From NCBI GenBank assembly GCA_963788185.1, contig CAWBGE010000012.1, forward strand, positions 420,137 through 484,136: a stretch of 64,000 nucleotides of DNA, written 5' to 3'. Positions 33,461 through 43,428 of the stretch are shown here, one piece after another. The notes below the pieces were generated by a model, which worked only from the letters and a program-made list of their open reading frames with translations, was not told the DNA's origin and searched no databases. The DNA comes from CAIWHR01 sp963788185 (GTDB taxonomy: Bacteria; Pseudomonadota; Gammaproteobacteria; Burkholderiales; Casimicrobiaceae). A program made the position numbers and the translations under genes. Numbering within the stretch: the stretch's first letter is position 1; each line of letters opens with the position of its first letter.

Positions 33461-34873
33461 ATGAAAACCCCCGTCGACGTCCTCAAGCTGGTCAAGGACA
33501 ACGAGGTCAAGTTCGTCGATTTCCGCTTCACCGACACCCGTGGCAAGGAGCAGCACGTCACGGTGCCGACCAAGCAGTTCACCGCTGACAAGTTCGAGAA
33601 CGGCCACGCGTTCGACGGTTCTTCGATTGCGGGCTGGAAGGGCATTCAGGCGTCCGACATGCTGCTGATGCCCGACGCCGACACCGCCTACATCGACCCG
33701 TTCATGGACGAGACGACGCTGGTGCTGACCTGCGACGTCGTCGAGCCCTCCGATGGCAAGGGCTACGAGCGCGACCCGCGTTCGCTCGCCCGCCGCGCCG
33801 AGGCTTATCTCAAGTCGACCGGTCTCGGTGACACTGCCTACTTCGGGCCCGAACCCGAGTTCTTCGTCTTCGATGCCGTCGAATGGTCGGTCGACATGTC
33901 GGGCAGCTACTGCAAGGTGTTCTCGCAGGAAGCGGCGTGGTCGACTGCGGAGAAGTTCGAGGGCGGCAACCTGGGGCATCGCCCTGGCGTCAAGGGCGGG
34001 TATTTTCCGGTGCCGCCGGTCGACCAGTTGCAGGACGTGCGTTCCGCGATGTGCCTGGCACTGGAACAGATGGGCGTCGAGGTCGAGGTTCATCACCACG
34101 AGGTCGCGAACGCCGGCCAGTGCGAGATCGGCACCAAATACGAGACCCTGGTCAAGCGCGCCGACTGGCTGCAGATGATGAAGTACGCGATCCACAACAC
34201 CGCGTATGCCTACGGCAAGACGGCGACCTTCATGCCCAAGCCGATCGTCGGCGACAACGGCTCCGGCATGCACGTGCACCAGTCGGTGTGGAAGGACGGC
34301 AAGAACCTGTTCGCGGGCGACGGTTACTCGGGCCTGTCGGAATTCGCGCTCTACTACATCGGCGGCATCATCAAGCACGCCCGCGCGCTGAACGCCATCA
34401 CGAACCCGGGCACCAACTCGTACAAGCGGCTGGTTCCGGGTTTCGAGGCGCCGGTCAAGCTGGCCTACTCGGCGCGCAACCGCTCGGCGTCGATCCGCAT
34501 TCCGTATGTGCCGAACCCGAAGGGCAGGCGCATCGAAGTGCGCTTCCCCGATCCGACCGCGAATCCCTATCTCGCGTTCTCCGCGATGCTGATGGCGGGT
34601 CTCGACGGCGTGATCAACAAGATCCACCCGGGCGATCCCGCCGACAAGAATCTCTACGACCTGCCGCCCGAAGAAGACAAGAAAATCCCGACCGTCTGCT
34701 CGTCGCTGGACATGGCGCTCGACTATCTCGATCGCGATCGCGAGTTCCTGACCCGCGGCGGCGTGTTCACCAACGACATGATCGACGCGTACATCGATCT
34801 CAAGATGGAGGAAGTCACGCGTTTCCGCATGACCACGCATCCGGTCGAATACGACATGTACTACAGCCTGTAA
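33461..34873 (+). CDS. glnA: Type I glutamine synthetase GlnA
   Basis: The 470-residue enzyme makes glutamine from glutamate, ammonia and ATP. Signatures include FDGSSIAGWKGI near residue 50, EPEFFVFD near 133, the ATP-binding NGSGMHVHQSVWKDGKNLF near 265 and the catalytic NRSASIRIP near 344. The adenylylation tyrosine is in NLYDLP (about residue 399), so it is the AMP-regulated GSI-beta type. A sigma-54 promoter with NtrC sites precedes it, a terminator follows it, and ntrB-ntrC lie downstream. Confidence 0.98.
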   Translation: MKTPVDVLKLVKDNEVKFVDFRFTDTRGKEQHVTVPTKQFTADKFENGHAFDGSSIAGWKGIQASDMLLMPDADTAYIDPFMDETTLVLTCDVVEPSDGKGYERDPRSLARRAEAYLKSTGLGDTAYFGPEPEFFVFDAVEWSVDMSGSYCKVFSQEAAWSTAEKFEGGNLGHRPGVKGGYFPVPPVDQLQDVRSAMCLALEQMGVEVEVHHHEVANAGQCEIGTKYETLVKRADWLQMMKYAIHNTAYAYGKTATFMPKPIVGDNGSGMHVHQSVWKDGKNLFAGDGYSGLSEFALYYIGGIIKHARALNAITNPGTNSYKRLVPGFEAPVKLAYSARNRSASIRIPYVPNPKGRRIEVRFPDPTANPYLAFSAMLMAGLDGVINKIHPGDPADKNLYDLPPEEDKKIPTVCSSLDMALDYLDRDREFLTRGGVFTNDMIDAYIDLKMEEVTRFRMTTHPVEYDMYYSL

Positions 34874-34911
34874 GTCGGACCCGCGCCACGCGCGTCTTCC
34901 GGCGAGAGGCA

Positions 34912-34938
34912 GGGGCGGGCCGCAAGCCCGCCCCTTTT
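34912..34938 (+). terminator. Intrinsic terminator of glnA
   Basis: GGGGCGGGC (34912-34920) and GCCCGCCCC (34926-34934) form a 9-bp perfect GC stem with a 5-nt loop, followed by TTTTGTT. It should separate most glnA transcription from the downstream gene. Confidence 0.88.
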
Positions 34939-34971
34939 GTTCGCCCCTCCTTTCACCTACACTCGGCGCGT

Positions 34972-35529
34972 ATGAACCATCGATTCGCCGACACGGGCAG
35001 CAAACGGTGCGCGACCGCACGCATCGGGTGCGCCCGCGTCGCCCTCGCGGCGCTGCTGTCGATCGCCTGCACCGCTCCGGCGCTCGCGACCGCGCTAGAC
35101 GACAAGGCGCGCGAGTCCGGTTGCACCGCCAAGCCCGAGGTGGCGAACGGGATGTATCGCTGCCAGACCAAGGCCGGGACGGCGTTCTTCAACGTGCCCG
35201 GAACGGTGGCCGTCGCACCGAGCGGGCGCTCGAACGCCAAGGCGGCGGCGAGCACGCCGACGCCGGCGGGGTTTCCGCGGGTCGACACCGCAACGCAGAA
35301 GGGACGCGACGACGTTCGCCGCAAGGTGCTCGGCGATGAGTTGGCCTCCGAGGAGAAGCTGCTGGTCGAAGCGCGTACCGACTACGCCGACGGGGCGCCG
35401 TCGCCGCTGCCGGAGGAGCGCGCCGACGCGGAGAAGTACCGGCAGCGCATCGCCCGCCTGCGCCAGACGGTGGGCCTGCACGAAAAGAACATCGAAGCGC
35501 TGAAGAAGGAACTCGCGTCCATCAAGTGA
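34972..35529 (+). CDS. Exported DUF4124-like protein between glnA and ntrB
   Basis: The 185-residue product has a long signal peptide (basic n-region, then VALAALLSIACTAPALA, cleavage about residue 40). A Cys pair sits in the mature part (SGCTAKPEVANGMYRCQT), reminiscent of DUF4124 proteins (substrate 'YRC' turn). The second half is a charged coiled coil (EKYRQRIARLRQTVGLHEKNIEALKKELASIK). The function is unknown. Similar small exported proteins occupy this glnA-ntrB gap in other betaproteobacteria as far as I recall; a role in nitrogen control is not supported by any motif. Confidence 0.75.
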   Translation: MNHRFADTGSKRCATARIGCARVALAALLSIACTAPALATALDDKARESGCTAKPEVANGMYRCQTKAGTAFFNVPGTVAVAPSGRSNAKAAASTPTPAGFPRVDTATQKGRDDVRRKVLGDELASEEKLLVEARTDYADGAPSPLPEERADAEKYRQRIARLRQTVGLHEKNIEALKKELASIK

Positions 35530-35658
35530 CGTGGCAGGTGGCCGAACGCGGTGCATCGCTGCCTCCGGAACGCGCACGCGCCTCCCCCGGCGCGGAACTT
35601 GCTAAGGATTGCTGATGTTCAGTCCTCCTGCCGGCGGCGAAGACCACCGCGTTGTCCG

Positions 35659-36756
35659 ATGAAACTCGGCTTTCTGCCATCGTTCGGCTCGCCCGATGCA
35701 AGGGGCGCGCATCCGGGACTTGAGCTGCTCGCGACCGCGGTGCTGCTGCTCGATTCGGCGCTCACCGTCGTCTATGCGAATCCGGCGGCCGAGAACCTGC
35801 TTGAACGCTCCAAGAAACAGCTGTTCGGCCAGCGGCTCGCGAGCATTTTCGCCGATGCTTCGATGCTCGTCGCCGCGATCGGCAAGGCGGTCGCCAGCGG
35901 TGCATCGTATACCGAGCAGGAACTCGAAATCGCCGTCAACGGCAAGCCGAAGCTTCATCTGACCTGCACGGCATCGCCGGTCGAGGTCAATGCGGCGTCG
36001 CTGATGCTCGAGTTTAGGCACATCGACCAGCAGCTCAAGATCGCGCGCGAGGAGCGCCAGCTCGAGCAGCAGCAGGCGAACCGCGAGCTGATAAGGAGCC
36101 TTGCTCACGAGATCAAGAATCCGCTGGGCGGCATCCGCGGTGCCGCGCAGCTGCTGGAACGCGAACTCGACCGGCCCCAGCTGATCGAGTACACGCAGGT
36201 GATCATCGGCGAAGCCGACCGGCTGCAGTCGCTGGTGAACCGTCTGCTGACCCCGCACCGCCTGCCGACCTACCGGCGCATGAACATCCACGAGATCCTG
36301 ATACGGGTCAAGGGCGTCGTGCAGGCGGAGTTTCCGCAGGTCGCCATCGTCGCCGATTTCGACACCAGCCTGCCGGAACTGGACGCCGATCCCGAGCAGT
36401 TGATGCAGGCGATCCTCAACATCATGCGCAACGCGGCGCAGGCGCTGGCCGGCACCACCGCGGGACCGCAGATACGCATGACGACACGCGTGGCCCGCTA
36501 CGTGACGCTGGCCAGGAAGCGCTATCGGCTGGCGCTGACCGTGGCGATCGCCGACAACGGACCCGGGGTGCCCGAGGCGATTCGCGACAAGATCTTTTAC
36601 CCGCTGGTATCCGGCCGCGAGGGCGGCAGCGGACTGGGCCTCACCATTGCCCAGACCTTCGTTGCACAGCACAACGGCAGCATCGAGTGCGACAGCGTGC
36701 CTGGGCGCACCGTATTCACGATCCTGCTGCCGCTCGAGCATGGCCGCGGCGGCTAA
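35659..36756 (+). CDS. ntrB: Nitrogen regulation sensor histidine kinase NtrB (GlnL)
   Basis: The 365-residue cytosolic kinase controls NtrC phosphorylation in response to PII. A PAS domain (about 18-110, with VVYANPAAENLL) is followed by the H-box SLAHEIKNPLGGI with phospho-acceptor His150, and the catalytic domain with N box NIMRNAAQAL, G1 DNGPGVPE and G2 GGSGLGLTIA. There are no membrane segments. The ATG at 35659 gives the expected length; the frame extends upstream without homology. ntrC begins 16 bp after the stop. Confidence 0.94.
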   Translation: MKLGFLPSFGSPDARGAHPGLELLATAVLLLDSALTVVYANPAAENLLERSKKQLFGQRLASIFADASMLVAAIGKAVASGASYTEQELEIAVNGKPKLHLTCTASPVEVNAASLMLEFRHIDQQLKIAREERQLEQQQANRELIRSLAHEIKNPLGGIRGAAQLLERELDRPQLIEYTQVIIGEADRLQSLVNRLLTPHRLPTYRRMNIHEILIRVKGVVQAEFPQVAIVADFDTSLPELDADPEQLMQAILNIMRNAAQALAGTTAGPQIRMTTRVARYVTLARKRYRLALTVAIADNGPGVPEAIRDKIFYPLVSGREGGSGLGLTIAQTFVAQHNGSIECDSVPGRTVFTILLPLEHGRGG

Positions 36757-36772
36757 CCTGTCCGGAAACCGA

Positions 36773-38242
<1,470 letters not shown>

Positions 38243-38324
38243 CCGGGGCCGGCTCGCGCCCGGCGCGAGTCCTCACGCAGCGGTAACCGGCTCCCGGCTG
38301 CATGGAGAACGCCAGCAGGGCGAT

Positions 38325-39104
38325 TCAGGCGTCGCCGATGTCGGCGATCACCGGTGCATGGTCCGATGGTTTGACGCCCTTGCGGGCATTGCGGTCGATG
38401 CGGCAGCCGGTGCAGCGTGCTGCCAGTGCATCGGAGAGCAGGATGTGGTCGATGCGCAGGCCACGGTTCTTGGGAAATGCGAGCTGGCGGTAGTCCCACC
38501 AGCTGAACGTCTTTTCCGGCTGCTCGAACAGGCGAAAACCGTCCTTGAGGCCCAAGGCCTGCCACGCACGGAATACCGCGCGCTCGGGGCCGCTGCACAA
38601 CACCTGCCCGGCCCACAACGCTGGATCGTGGACATCGCGATCTTCGGGGGCGATGTTGAAATCGCCGACGACGGCAAGCGCCGTGTGGCAGGCGAGCTGG
38701 TCGCGCAGGAATTCGGTTGCCGCGGCACACCAGTCGAGCTTGTAGCGGTACTTGTCGGAATCGACCGCCTGACCGTTGGGGACGTAGAGGCCGACGATGC
38801 GCGTCGTGCCGACAGTGCCGGTGATCACGCGCTTCTGTTCGTCGGCGTAGCCGGGCAATGCGGTGACGATGTCGGTCGCGGCTCCCAGCGCTTCCCGCAC
38901 CAGCATCGCGACACCGTTGTACGTCTTCTGTCCGGCGTAGTGGACGTGATAGCCGGCGGCCTCGATCTCGCTGCGGGGAAATCGGGCGTCGTCGAGCTTG
39001 GTTTCCTGCAGGCACAGCACGTCGGGTTGCGCGACGGGAAGCCAGGCCAGCAGTCGCGGCAGGCGCACGTTGAGCGAATTGACGTTCCAGGTGGCGATTT
39101 TCAA
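38325..39104 (-). CDS. xth: Exodeoxyribonuclease III (XthA family)
   Basis: The 259-residue AP endonuclease/3'-5' exonuclease acts in base-excision repair. Catalytic signatures run in order: MKIATWNVNSLNVRL at the N-terminus, LCLQETKLDD (metal-binding Glu) near 31, GLYVPNG near 105, GDFNIAPEDRDVHDP near 147, and the C-terminal RIDHILLSD and SDHAPV. Length is normal. It is convergent with ntrC. Confidence 0.96.
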   Translation of the reverse strand: MKIATWNVNSLNVRLPRLLAWLPVAQPDVLCLQETKLDDARFPRSEIEAAGYHVHYAGQKTYNGVAMLVREALGAATDIVTALPGYADEQKRVITGTVGTTRIVGLYVPNGQAVDSDKYRYKLDWCAAATEFLRDQLACHTALAVVGDFNIAPEDRDVHDPALWAGQVLCSGPERAVFRAWQALGLKDGFRLFEQPEKTFSWWDYRQLAFPKNRGLRIDHILLSDALAARCTGCRIDRNARKGVKPSDHAPVIADIGDA

Positions 39105-39190
39105 GTCGAGTCCAACCCCATGATTTGCAACGATCGCGACACCGCGAGTCTATCCCATGGGACCCGTCGCGGGCGCGGCGTCGACGACCG

Positions 39191-39865
39191 TCACTGATCG
39201 AGACCTTCGCGCAGGAGGCGGGCGAGAAACACCGGGCCGCGGTCGCCGAGCGCAACGTAGTGGCGATAGGCCATGACGCCGAATACCGGCGGATTCATTT
39301 CGTACATGAGCAGCCTGATCTCGCTCGGGTCGCTGAAGCCCTCGGCGTCGTAGCGGTGCAGAATCGCCTGCCGCAGTTCGGGCGGCAGTGTCGCGAGCTG
39401 GACTACGGCGGCGATGTATTCGCTTGCGGTCGCGCGTTTCGCGCCGACCGCGAAATTCTGCAGCGTGACGGCGTGTGCCATCTCGTGGCTGATGAAGCTT
39501 TGCCACAACGCCGGGCTCATCGGCATGTCGAACGCCGGCGGAAATTTCCGGGATGCGACCATGGAGGAGTCGTAGGGCAGAACCAGGATTTCGTTCCCTG
39601 ACACGTTGCAGCTGCCGATCACCGGCGCTGCTGCCGGATCAACCGTCGGTGGCCGCGGTCGGATCGTCAGGCCGTCCGCGTAGCTGAGGCCGGCTCCGCG
39701 CAGGAAGTCGATCGCCGCGGCCGAAGCACTGCAGACGCGTTCGCGCTCTTCGGCGCTCCAGCCGGGCACCTGGATGCCCGTTTTCGCGCAGCGGACCGCG
39801 TTGTCCGACGCGCTCGCGGCGATCCCAAAGAGGATAACGGATGCGAATGTGGCGAGGCGCTTCAT
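39191..39865 (-). CDS. Exported protein with HExxH motif (putative metallopeptidase)
   Basis: The 224-residue product has a signal peptide (about 1-19, ending IAASAS) and HEMAHAVTLQNFA near residue 127, a minimal HExxH zinc-binding motif. Two helical stretches follow (YIAAVVQLATLPPELRQAILHRYD), and YEMNPPVFGVMAYRHY is a possible downstream ligand region. It resembles the small exported proteins annotated DUF6639, but I cannot confirm this. No third zinc ligand can be assigned by eye, so peptidase activity is tentative. Confidence 0.68.
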   Translation of the reverse strand: MKRLATFASVILFGIAASASDNAVRCAKTGIQVPGWSAEERERVCSASAAAIDFLRGAGLSYADGLTIRPRPPTVDPAAAPVIGSCNVSGNEILVLPYDSSMVASRKFPPAFDMPMSPALWQSFISHEMAHAVTLQNFAVGAKRATASEYIAAVVQLATLPPELRQAILHRYDAEGFSDPSEIRLLMYEMNPPVFGVMAYRHYVALGDRGPVFLARLLREGLDQ

Positions 39866-40018
39866 CGATGCGGCATCCGGCGGGCGCGGGGGGGCTTCGG
39901 CTGCGCCGGGCCCGCATACATCGACCGTCCCCGGGGGCGACCGCGCGTCCCCGATGCAGGCGGTCGGCGCTGCCGAGAAGGGGAGTCGACGGGGACGACC
40001 CGGTGCGGCGCTGCCCGG

Positions 40019-40621
40019 CTATTGCTTGGGATACCCGCTGCCCGGGACCGGTGCCGTCGCAGGAACGGATTCCGTGCGCGGTGCCGTCTCGGGGACGGGC
40101 GGACGCAATGCCTGCGCGCGGCGCGATGGCGGCGACTTGGGGTAACCGGCGTCGTCGAGCATCGCTTGCCAGCGGGTTTCGTTGTAGCCCTTGACGTGCA
40201 GCTTGTCGCCGACCTGGAGCACCGGTGCCTGAGTATCGCCGGTGAGCAGCTTCAGCCGGTCGGCGCCCTTGGGTTCCTCGACGTTGACGGTGGAGAAGGG
40301 AACGCCGCGGCGGTTGAGCAGGGCTTCGGCGTTCTGGCACAACTCGCCGCAGGAAAACGTGTAGAGCGTGACCGGAAAACGTTCCATCGCCTGTCGGGAA
40401 GCGATCGGCAGTTCGTCGGTCTCGATGTAGTTGGCGCCGAGCCGTTTCGCCTGCACGTCCTTCGAATCCGCAGGCGGCGGGCGGTCCGAGTAGACGATGC
40501 GTCCATCCTTGTCGGTGTAGCGGTAGACCTGTCGGTCCTGCGCGCTGGCGCTCATGGCGATCGTCATCGCTAGCGCGGCGCAGCCGAGCGCAAGTTTGCA
40601 GGAAACCTGGATCACGGCCAC
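40019..40621 (-). CDS. Exported DUF4124-glutaredoxin fusion protein
   Basis: The 200-residue protein has a signal peptide (about 1-27), a DUF4124 module (VYRYTDKDGRIVYSDRPPP at 32-50) and a glutaredoxin-fold domain (about 83-160). The domain's active site reads CGELC (TFSCGELCQNAEALLNRRG), a five-residue spacing unlike the classical CPYC. The cis-Pro TQAPVLQVGDKLHVKGY is present. A Pro-rich tail ends it. It is probably periplasmic and redox-active, with unknown partner. prlC starts upstream on the same strand and ends 14 bp before it. Confidence 0.8.
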   Translation of the reverse strand: MAVIQVSCKLALGCAALAMTIAMSASAQDRQVYRYTDKDGRIVYSDRPPPADSKDVQAKRLGANYIETDELPIASRQAMERFPVTLYTFSCGELCQNAEALLNRRGVPFSTVNVEEPKGADRLKLLTGDTQAPVLQVGDKLHVKGYNETRWQAMLDDAGYPKSPPSRRAQALRPPVPETAPRTESVPATAPVPGSGYPKQ

Positions 40622-40635
40622 TCCTCGATGCCCAT

Positions 40636-42699
40636 TCAGGCGGGGCTCACCATTCCATTATGCCGCAGAAGGGCGTCGAGTTGGGGTGGGCGGCCACGGA
40701 AGGCAACAAACGACTCCATGGCCGTCCGGCTGCCCCCGCGGGCGAGGACTTCGTCGCGGAACTTCGCGCCGATGGCAGGCGACAGCACGCCTTCCTCCTC
40801 GAATCGCGCAAAGGCGTCAGCGGAAAGCACCTCGGCCCATTTGTAGCTGTAGTATCCGGCCGCGTAGCCGCCGGCAAAGATGTGTGCGAACGCCTGCACG
40901 CCGCGGTCGTAATCGGCGCGAGGCACGACGGCAACTTCGCGGCGCACGGCATCGACCAGTTGCTGCGGCGTCGTCCAGGGGCCGCTCCCGTCGGTCCGGT
41001 ACTCGGCGTGCAGCAGCATGTCGAAGAGCCCGAACTCGAGCTGCCGCACCGTCTGCAACCCGCTCTGGAAATTCTTCGCCGCGAGCATCCTGTCGAAAAG
41101 CGCGCGCGGGAGCGGTTCGCCGGAGTCCACGTGCGCGGTCATGTGGGAGAGCACCTCCCACTCCCAGCACCAGTTCTCCATGATCTGGCTGGGCAGTTCG
41201 ACGGCATCCCATTCGACGCCCTGGATACCGGAGATGCCGGCGACGTCGATGCGCGTCAGCAGCTGGTGCAGGCCGTGGCCGAACTCGTGGAAGATCGTGA
41301 TCACTTCGTCGTGCGTGAACGTCGCGGGCTTGCCGCCGACCGGCGCGGACAGGTTGCAGGTGAGGTACGCGACCGGATGCTGCAGCCGCGAGCCCGAGCG
41401 CCGGCGGTTGATCGCATCGTCCATCCACGCGCCCCCCTGCTTTCCCGCGCGGGCATAGTTGTCGAGGTAGAACTGCCCGACCAGATCGCCGTCGGGCGTC
41501 GTGATGTCGAAGAACCGCACCTTCGGATGCCAGGTCGGCGCCCGGCTCTCGCGGATCCGCACGTTGTAGATCGTTTCGACTACGCGGAAGAGGCCGGCCT
41601 GCACCTTGTCCTCCGGGAAGTACTGGCGCACTTCCTGCTCCGAGAACGCGTAGCGCTTCGCCTTCAGCTTCTCCGAGGCATACGCCAGGTCCCACGGCGC
41701 CAGCTCGGCGAGGCCGAGTTCGTCGCGCGCGAAATCCCGCAACTCGGCCATGTCGCGCTGTGCGAACGGCTTCGCGCGGGCGGCGAGGTCGCGCAGGAAG
41801 GCGAGGACTTCGGCCGGGCTCCGCGCCATCTTGCGAGCAAGCGAGACTTCGGCGAAGTTGGCAAATCCGAGCAGCGCTGCCGACTCGGCGCGCAAGGCGA
41901 GGATGCGCGCGATCAGCGGGGTGTTGTCCCACTCGGCCCGTGCGCCCAGTTCGGAAGCGCGGGTGAGGTAGGCACGATGGAGCGTCGCGCGCAATGCGCG
42001 ATCGTCGGCGTACTGCAGCACCGGCAGGTAGCAGGGCATGCGCAGCGTGAGCTTCCAGCCCGCGCGGCCGTCCGCCTCCGCGGCTTCCCTGGCCTCGGCC
42101 AGCACGTCGGCGGGCACGCCCGCGAGCAGGGCTTCATTGTCGACGTAGTGCGCCCAGTCGTTGGTCGCATCGAGCACGTGGTCGTCGAATTGCGCCGACA
42201 CGGTCGCGAGCTCTTCCTGGACGGCCTTGAACCGGGCTTTCCGGTCTTCGGGAAGCTCGGCACCGCCCAGCCGGAAATCGCGCAGCTCGTTGTCGATCAG
42301 CTTGCGCCTCGACGCGTCGAGGGTCGCGAATTCGGGGGCGGCCGCCAGCGCCCGGTAGCGCGCGAACAGGCGCAGGTCCTGCGCGAGTTCGGTATGGAAG
42401 GCGGTGATCGCAGGCAGGTTGCCGTTGTAGGCATCGCGCAGTTCCGGCGTGCTGACGACGGCATTGAGGTGTCCGACGGCGCCCCACGCGCGCTCCAGTT
42501 GGTCGAGCACATCGGCGAGCGGCTCGGCGACCGTTGCAAAGCTTGCCGGTCGGGGATCGTTGACGACCGCTTCGACGGTGGCCCGGGCGCGGGCGAGGAG
42601 CTCGTCGACGGCGGGACGCACGTGCTCGACCCGGATCGCGTCGAAGCGCGGCAGGCCGGAAAAGTCGAGCAGCGGATTGGAGGCGGCAGACGTGTTCAT
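40636..42699 (-). CDS. prlC: Oligopeptidase A (M3 family)
   Basis: The 687-residue cytosolic zinc peptidase degrades signal peptides and other oligopeptides. The M3 motif HEFGHGLHQLL lies near residue 466, followed by the downstream glutamate region GIQGVEWDAVELPSQIMENW. The N-terminus (LLDFSGLPRFDAIRVEHVRPAVDELL) and C-terminus (YYSYKWAEVLSADAFARFEEEG) are typical. Its ATG overlaps the murU stop by 4 bp, so it is the third gene of amgK-murU-prlC. Confidence 0.95.
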   Translation of the reverse strand: MNTSAASNPLLDFSGLPRFDAIRVEHVRPAVDELLARARATVEAVVNDPRPASFATVAEPLADVLDQLERAWGAVGHLNAVVSTPELRDAYNGNLPAITAFHTELAQDLRLFARYRALAAAPEFATLDASRRKLIDNELRDFRLGGAELPEDRKARFKAVQEELATVSAQFDDHVLDATNDWAHYVDNEALLAGVPADVLAEAREAAEADGRAGWKLTLRMPCYLPVLQYADDRALRATLHRAYLTRASELGARAEWDNTPLIARILALRAESAALLGFANFAEVSLARKMARSPAEVLAFLRDLAARAKPFAQRDMAELRDFARDELGLAELAPWDLAYASEKLKAKRYAFSEQEVRQYFPEDKVQAGLFRVVETIYNVRIRESRAPTWHPKVRFFDITTPDGDLVGQFYLDNYARAGKQGGAWMDDAINRRRSGSRLQHPVAYLTCNLSAPVGGKPATFTHDEVITIFHEFGHGLHQLLTRIDVAGISGIQGVEWDAVELPSQIMENWCWEWEVLSHMTAHVDSGEPLPRALFDRMLAAKNFQSGLQTVRQLEFGLFDMLLHAEYRTDGSGPWTTPQQLVDAVRREVAVVPRADYDRGVQAFAHIFAGGYAAGYYSYKWAEVLSADAFARFEEEGVLSPAIGAKFRDEVLARGGSRTAMESFVAFRGRPPQLDALLRHNGMVSPA

Positions 42700-43421
42700 G
42701 CAGGGGCTTTCGGTGGCGCAGCGGGTGACTGCAGGGTGGCATCGAGCCGGGCGAGGTCAGCGGCGGTGCCGATGTTCGCCCAGTGGCCGGCGTGGAGTTG
42801 GCCGGAGACGATTCCGGCGGCTATCCATTGCCGGTACAGCGGAAGAAGTTTGAGCTTTACGCCACGCGGAAGTTCGCGAAACAGCGCCGTATCGTAAATG
42901 CCGATGTTGCCATAGGTCAGGCGCGGCGTGCCGTCGGTCTCGATTCGCCCGTCGCGGAGCGCGAAATCTCCTTCCGGATGAAAGGGTGGATTGGGCACCA
43001 TGACGAGATGGACGCGCGGGCCGTCGGTGTCGCGCGCCATCGCATCGACGCGGGCCTTGAGCGAGGCGTAGTCGAAGTCGGAGTGGACGTCGCCGCTGAC
43101 GATCAGTGCGGGCCCCGGGGGCAGCAGCGGCAGCGCGGTGGCAATACCGCCGGCGGTTTCGAGCGGCTCGGGCTCGATCGACCAGCGGATGCGCACGCCG
43201 CAGCAAGCGCCGTCGCCGAGCGCGTCGGTGAGCTGCGTGGAGAGATGGGCCGCGTTCACGACGATGTCGGTGAAACCCGCCCGCCGCAGTGCCTCGAGCT
43301 GCCAGACGATCAGCGGCTTGCCGCCCACGCGCAGCAGCGGCTTCGGGCAGGCATCCGACAGCGGTCGCATGCGCTCGCCGCGGCCGGCCGCGAGTATCAT
43401 CGCGCCGCAGGTGGGGTTCAT
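42696..43421 (-). CDS. murU: N-acetylmuramate alpha-1-phosphate uridylyltransferase MurU
   Basis: The 241-residue nucleotidyltransferase contains the G-x-G-x-R-M loop AAGRGERMRPLSDACPKPLL at 11-30, then GGKPLIVWQLEAL, VSGDVHSDFD and YGNIGIYD. In the MurU family it converts MurNAc-1-phosphate to UDP-MurNAc, bypassing de novo synthesis (and fosfomycin) in peptidoglycan recycling. The assignment over generic sugar-1-phosphate guanylyltransferases rests on the amgK gene 7 bp upstream. Confidence 0.9.
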   Translation of the reverse strand: MNPTCGAMILAAGRGERMRPLSDACPKPLLRVGGKPLIVWQLEALRRAGFTDIVVNAAHLSTQLTDALGDGACCGVRIRWSIEPEPLETAGGIATALPLLPPGPALIVSGDVHSDFDYASLKARVDAMARDTDGPRVHLVMVPNPPFHPEGDFALRDGRIETDGTPRLTYGNIGIYDTALFRELPRGVKLKLLPLYRQWIAAGIVSGQLHAGHWANIGTAADLARLDATLQSPAAPPKAPA

Positions 43422-43428
43422 CGGAGTT

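Noticed and set aside
38250..38275. CTCGCGC-CCG-GCGCGAG hairpin after ntrC as a terminator
   Set aside because: It has a 3-nt loop and no T-rich run on either strand, so the evidence is too weak to annotate.
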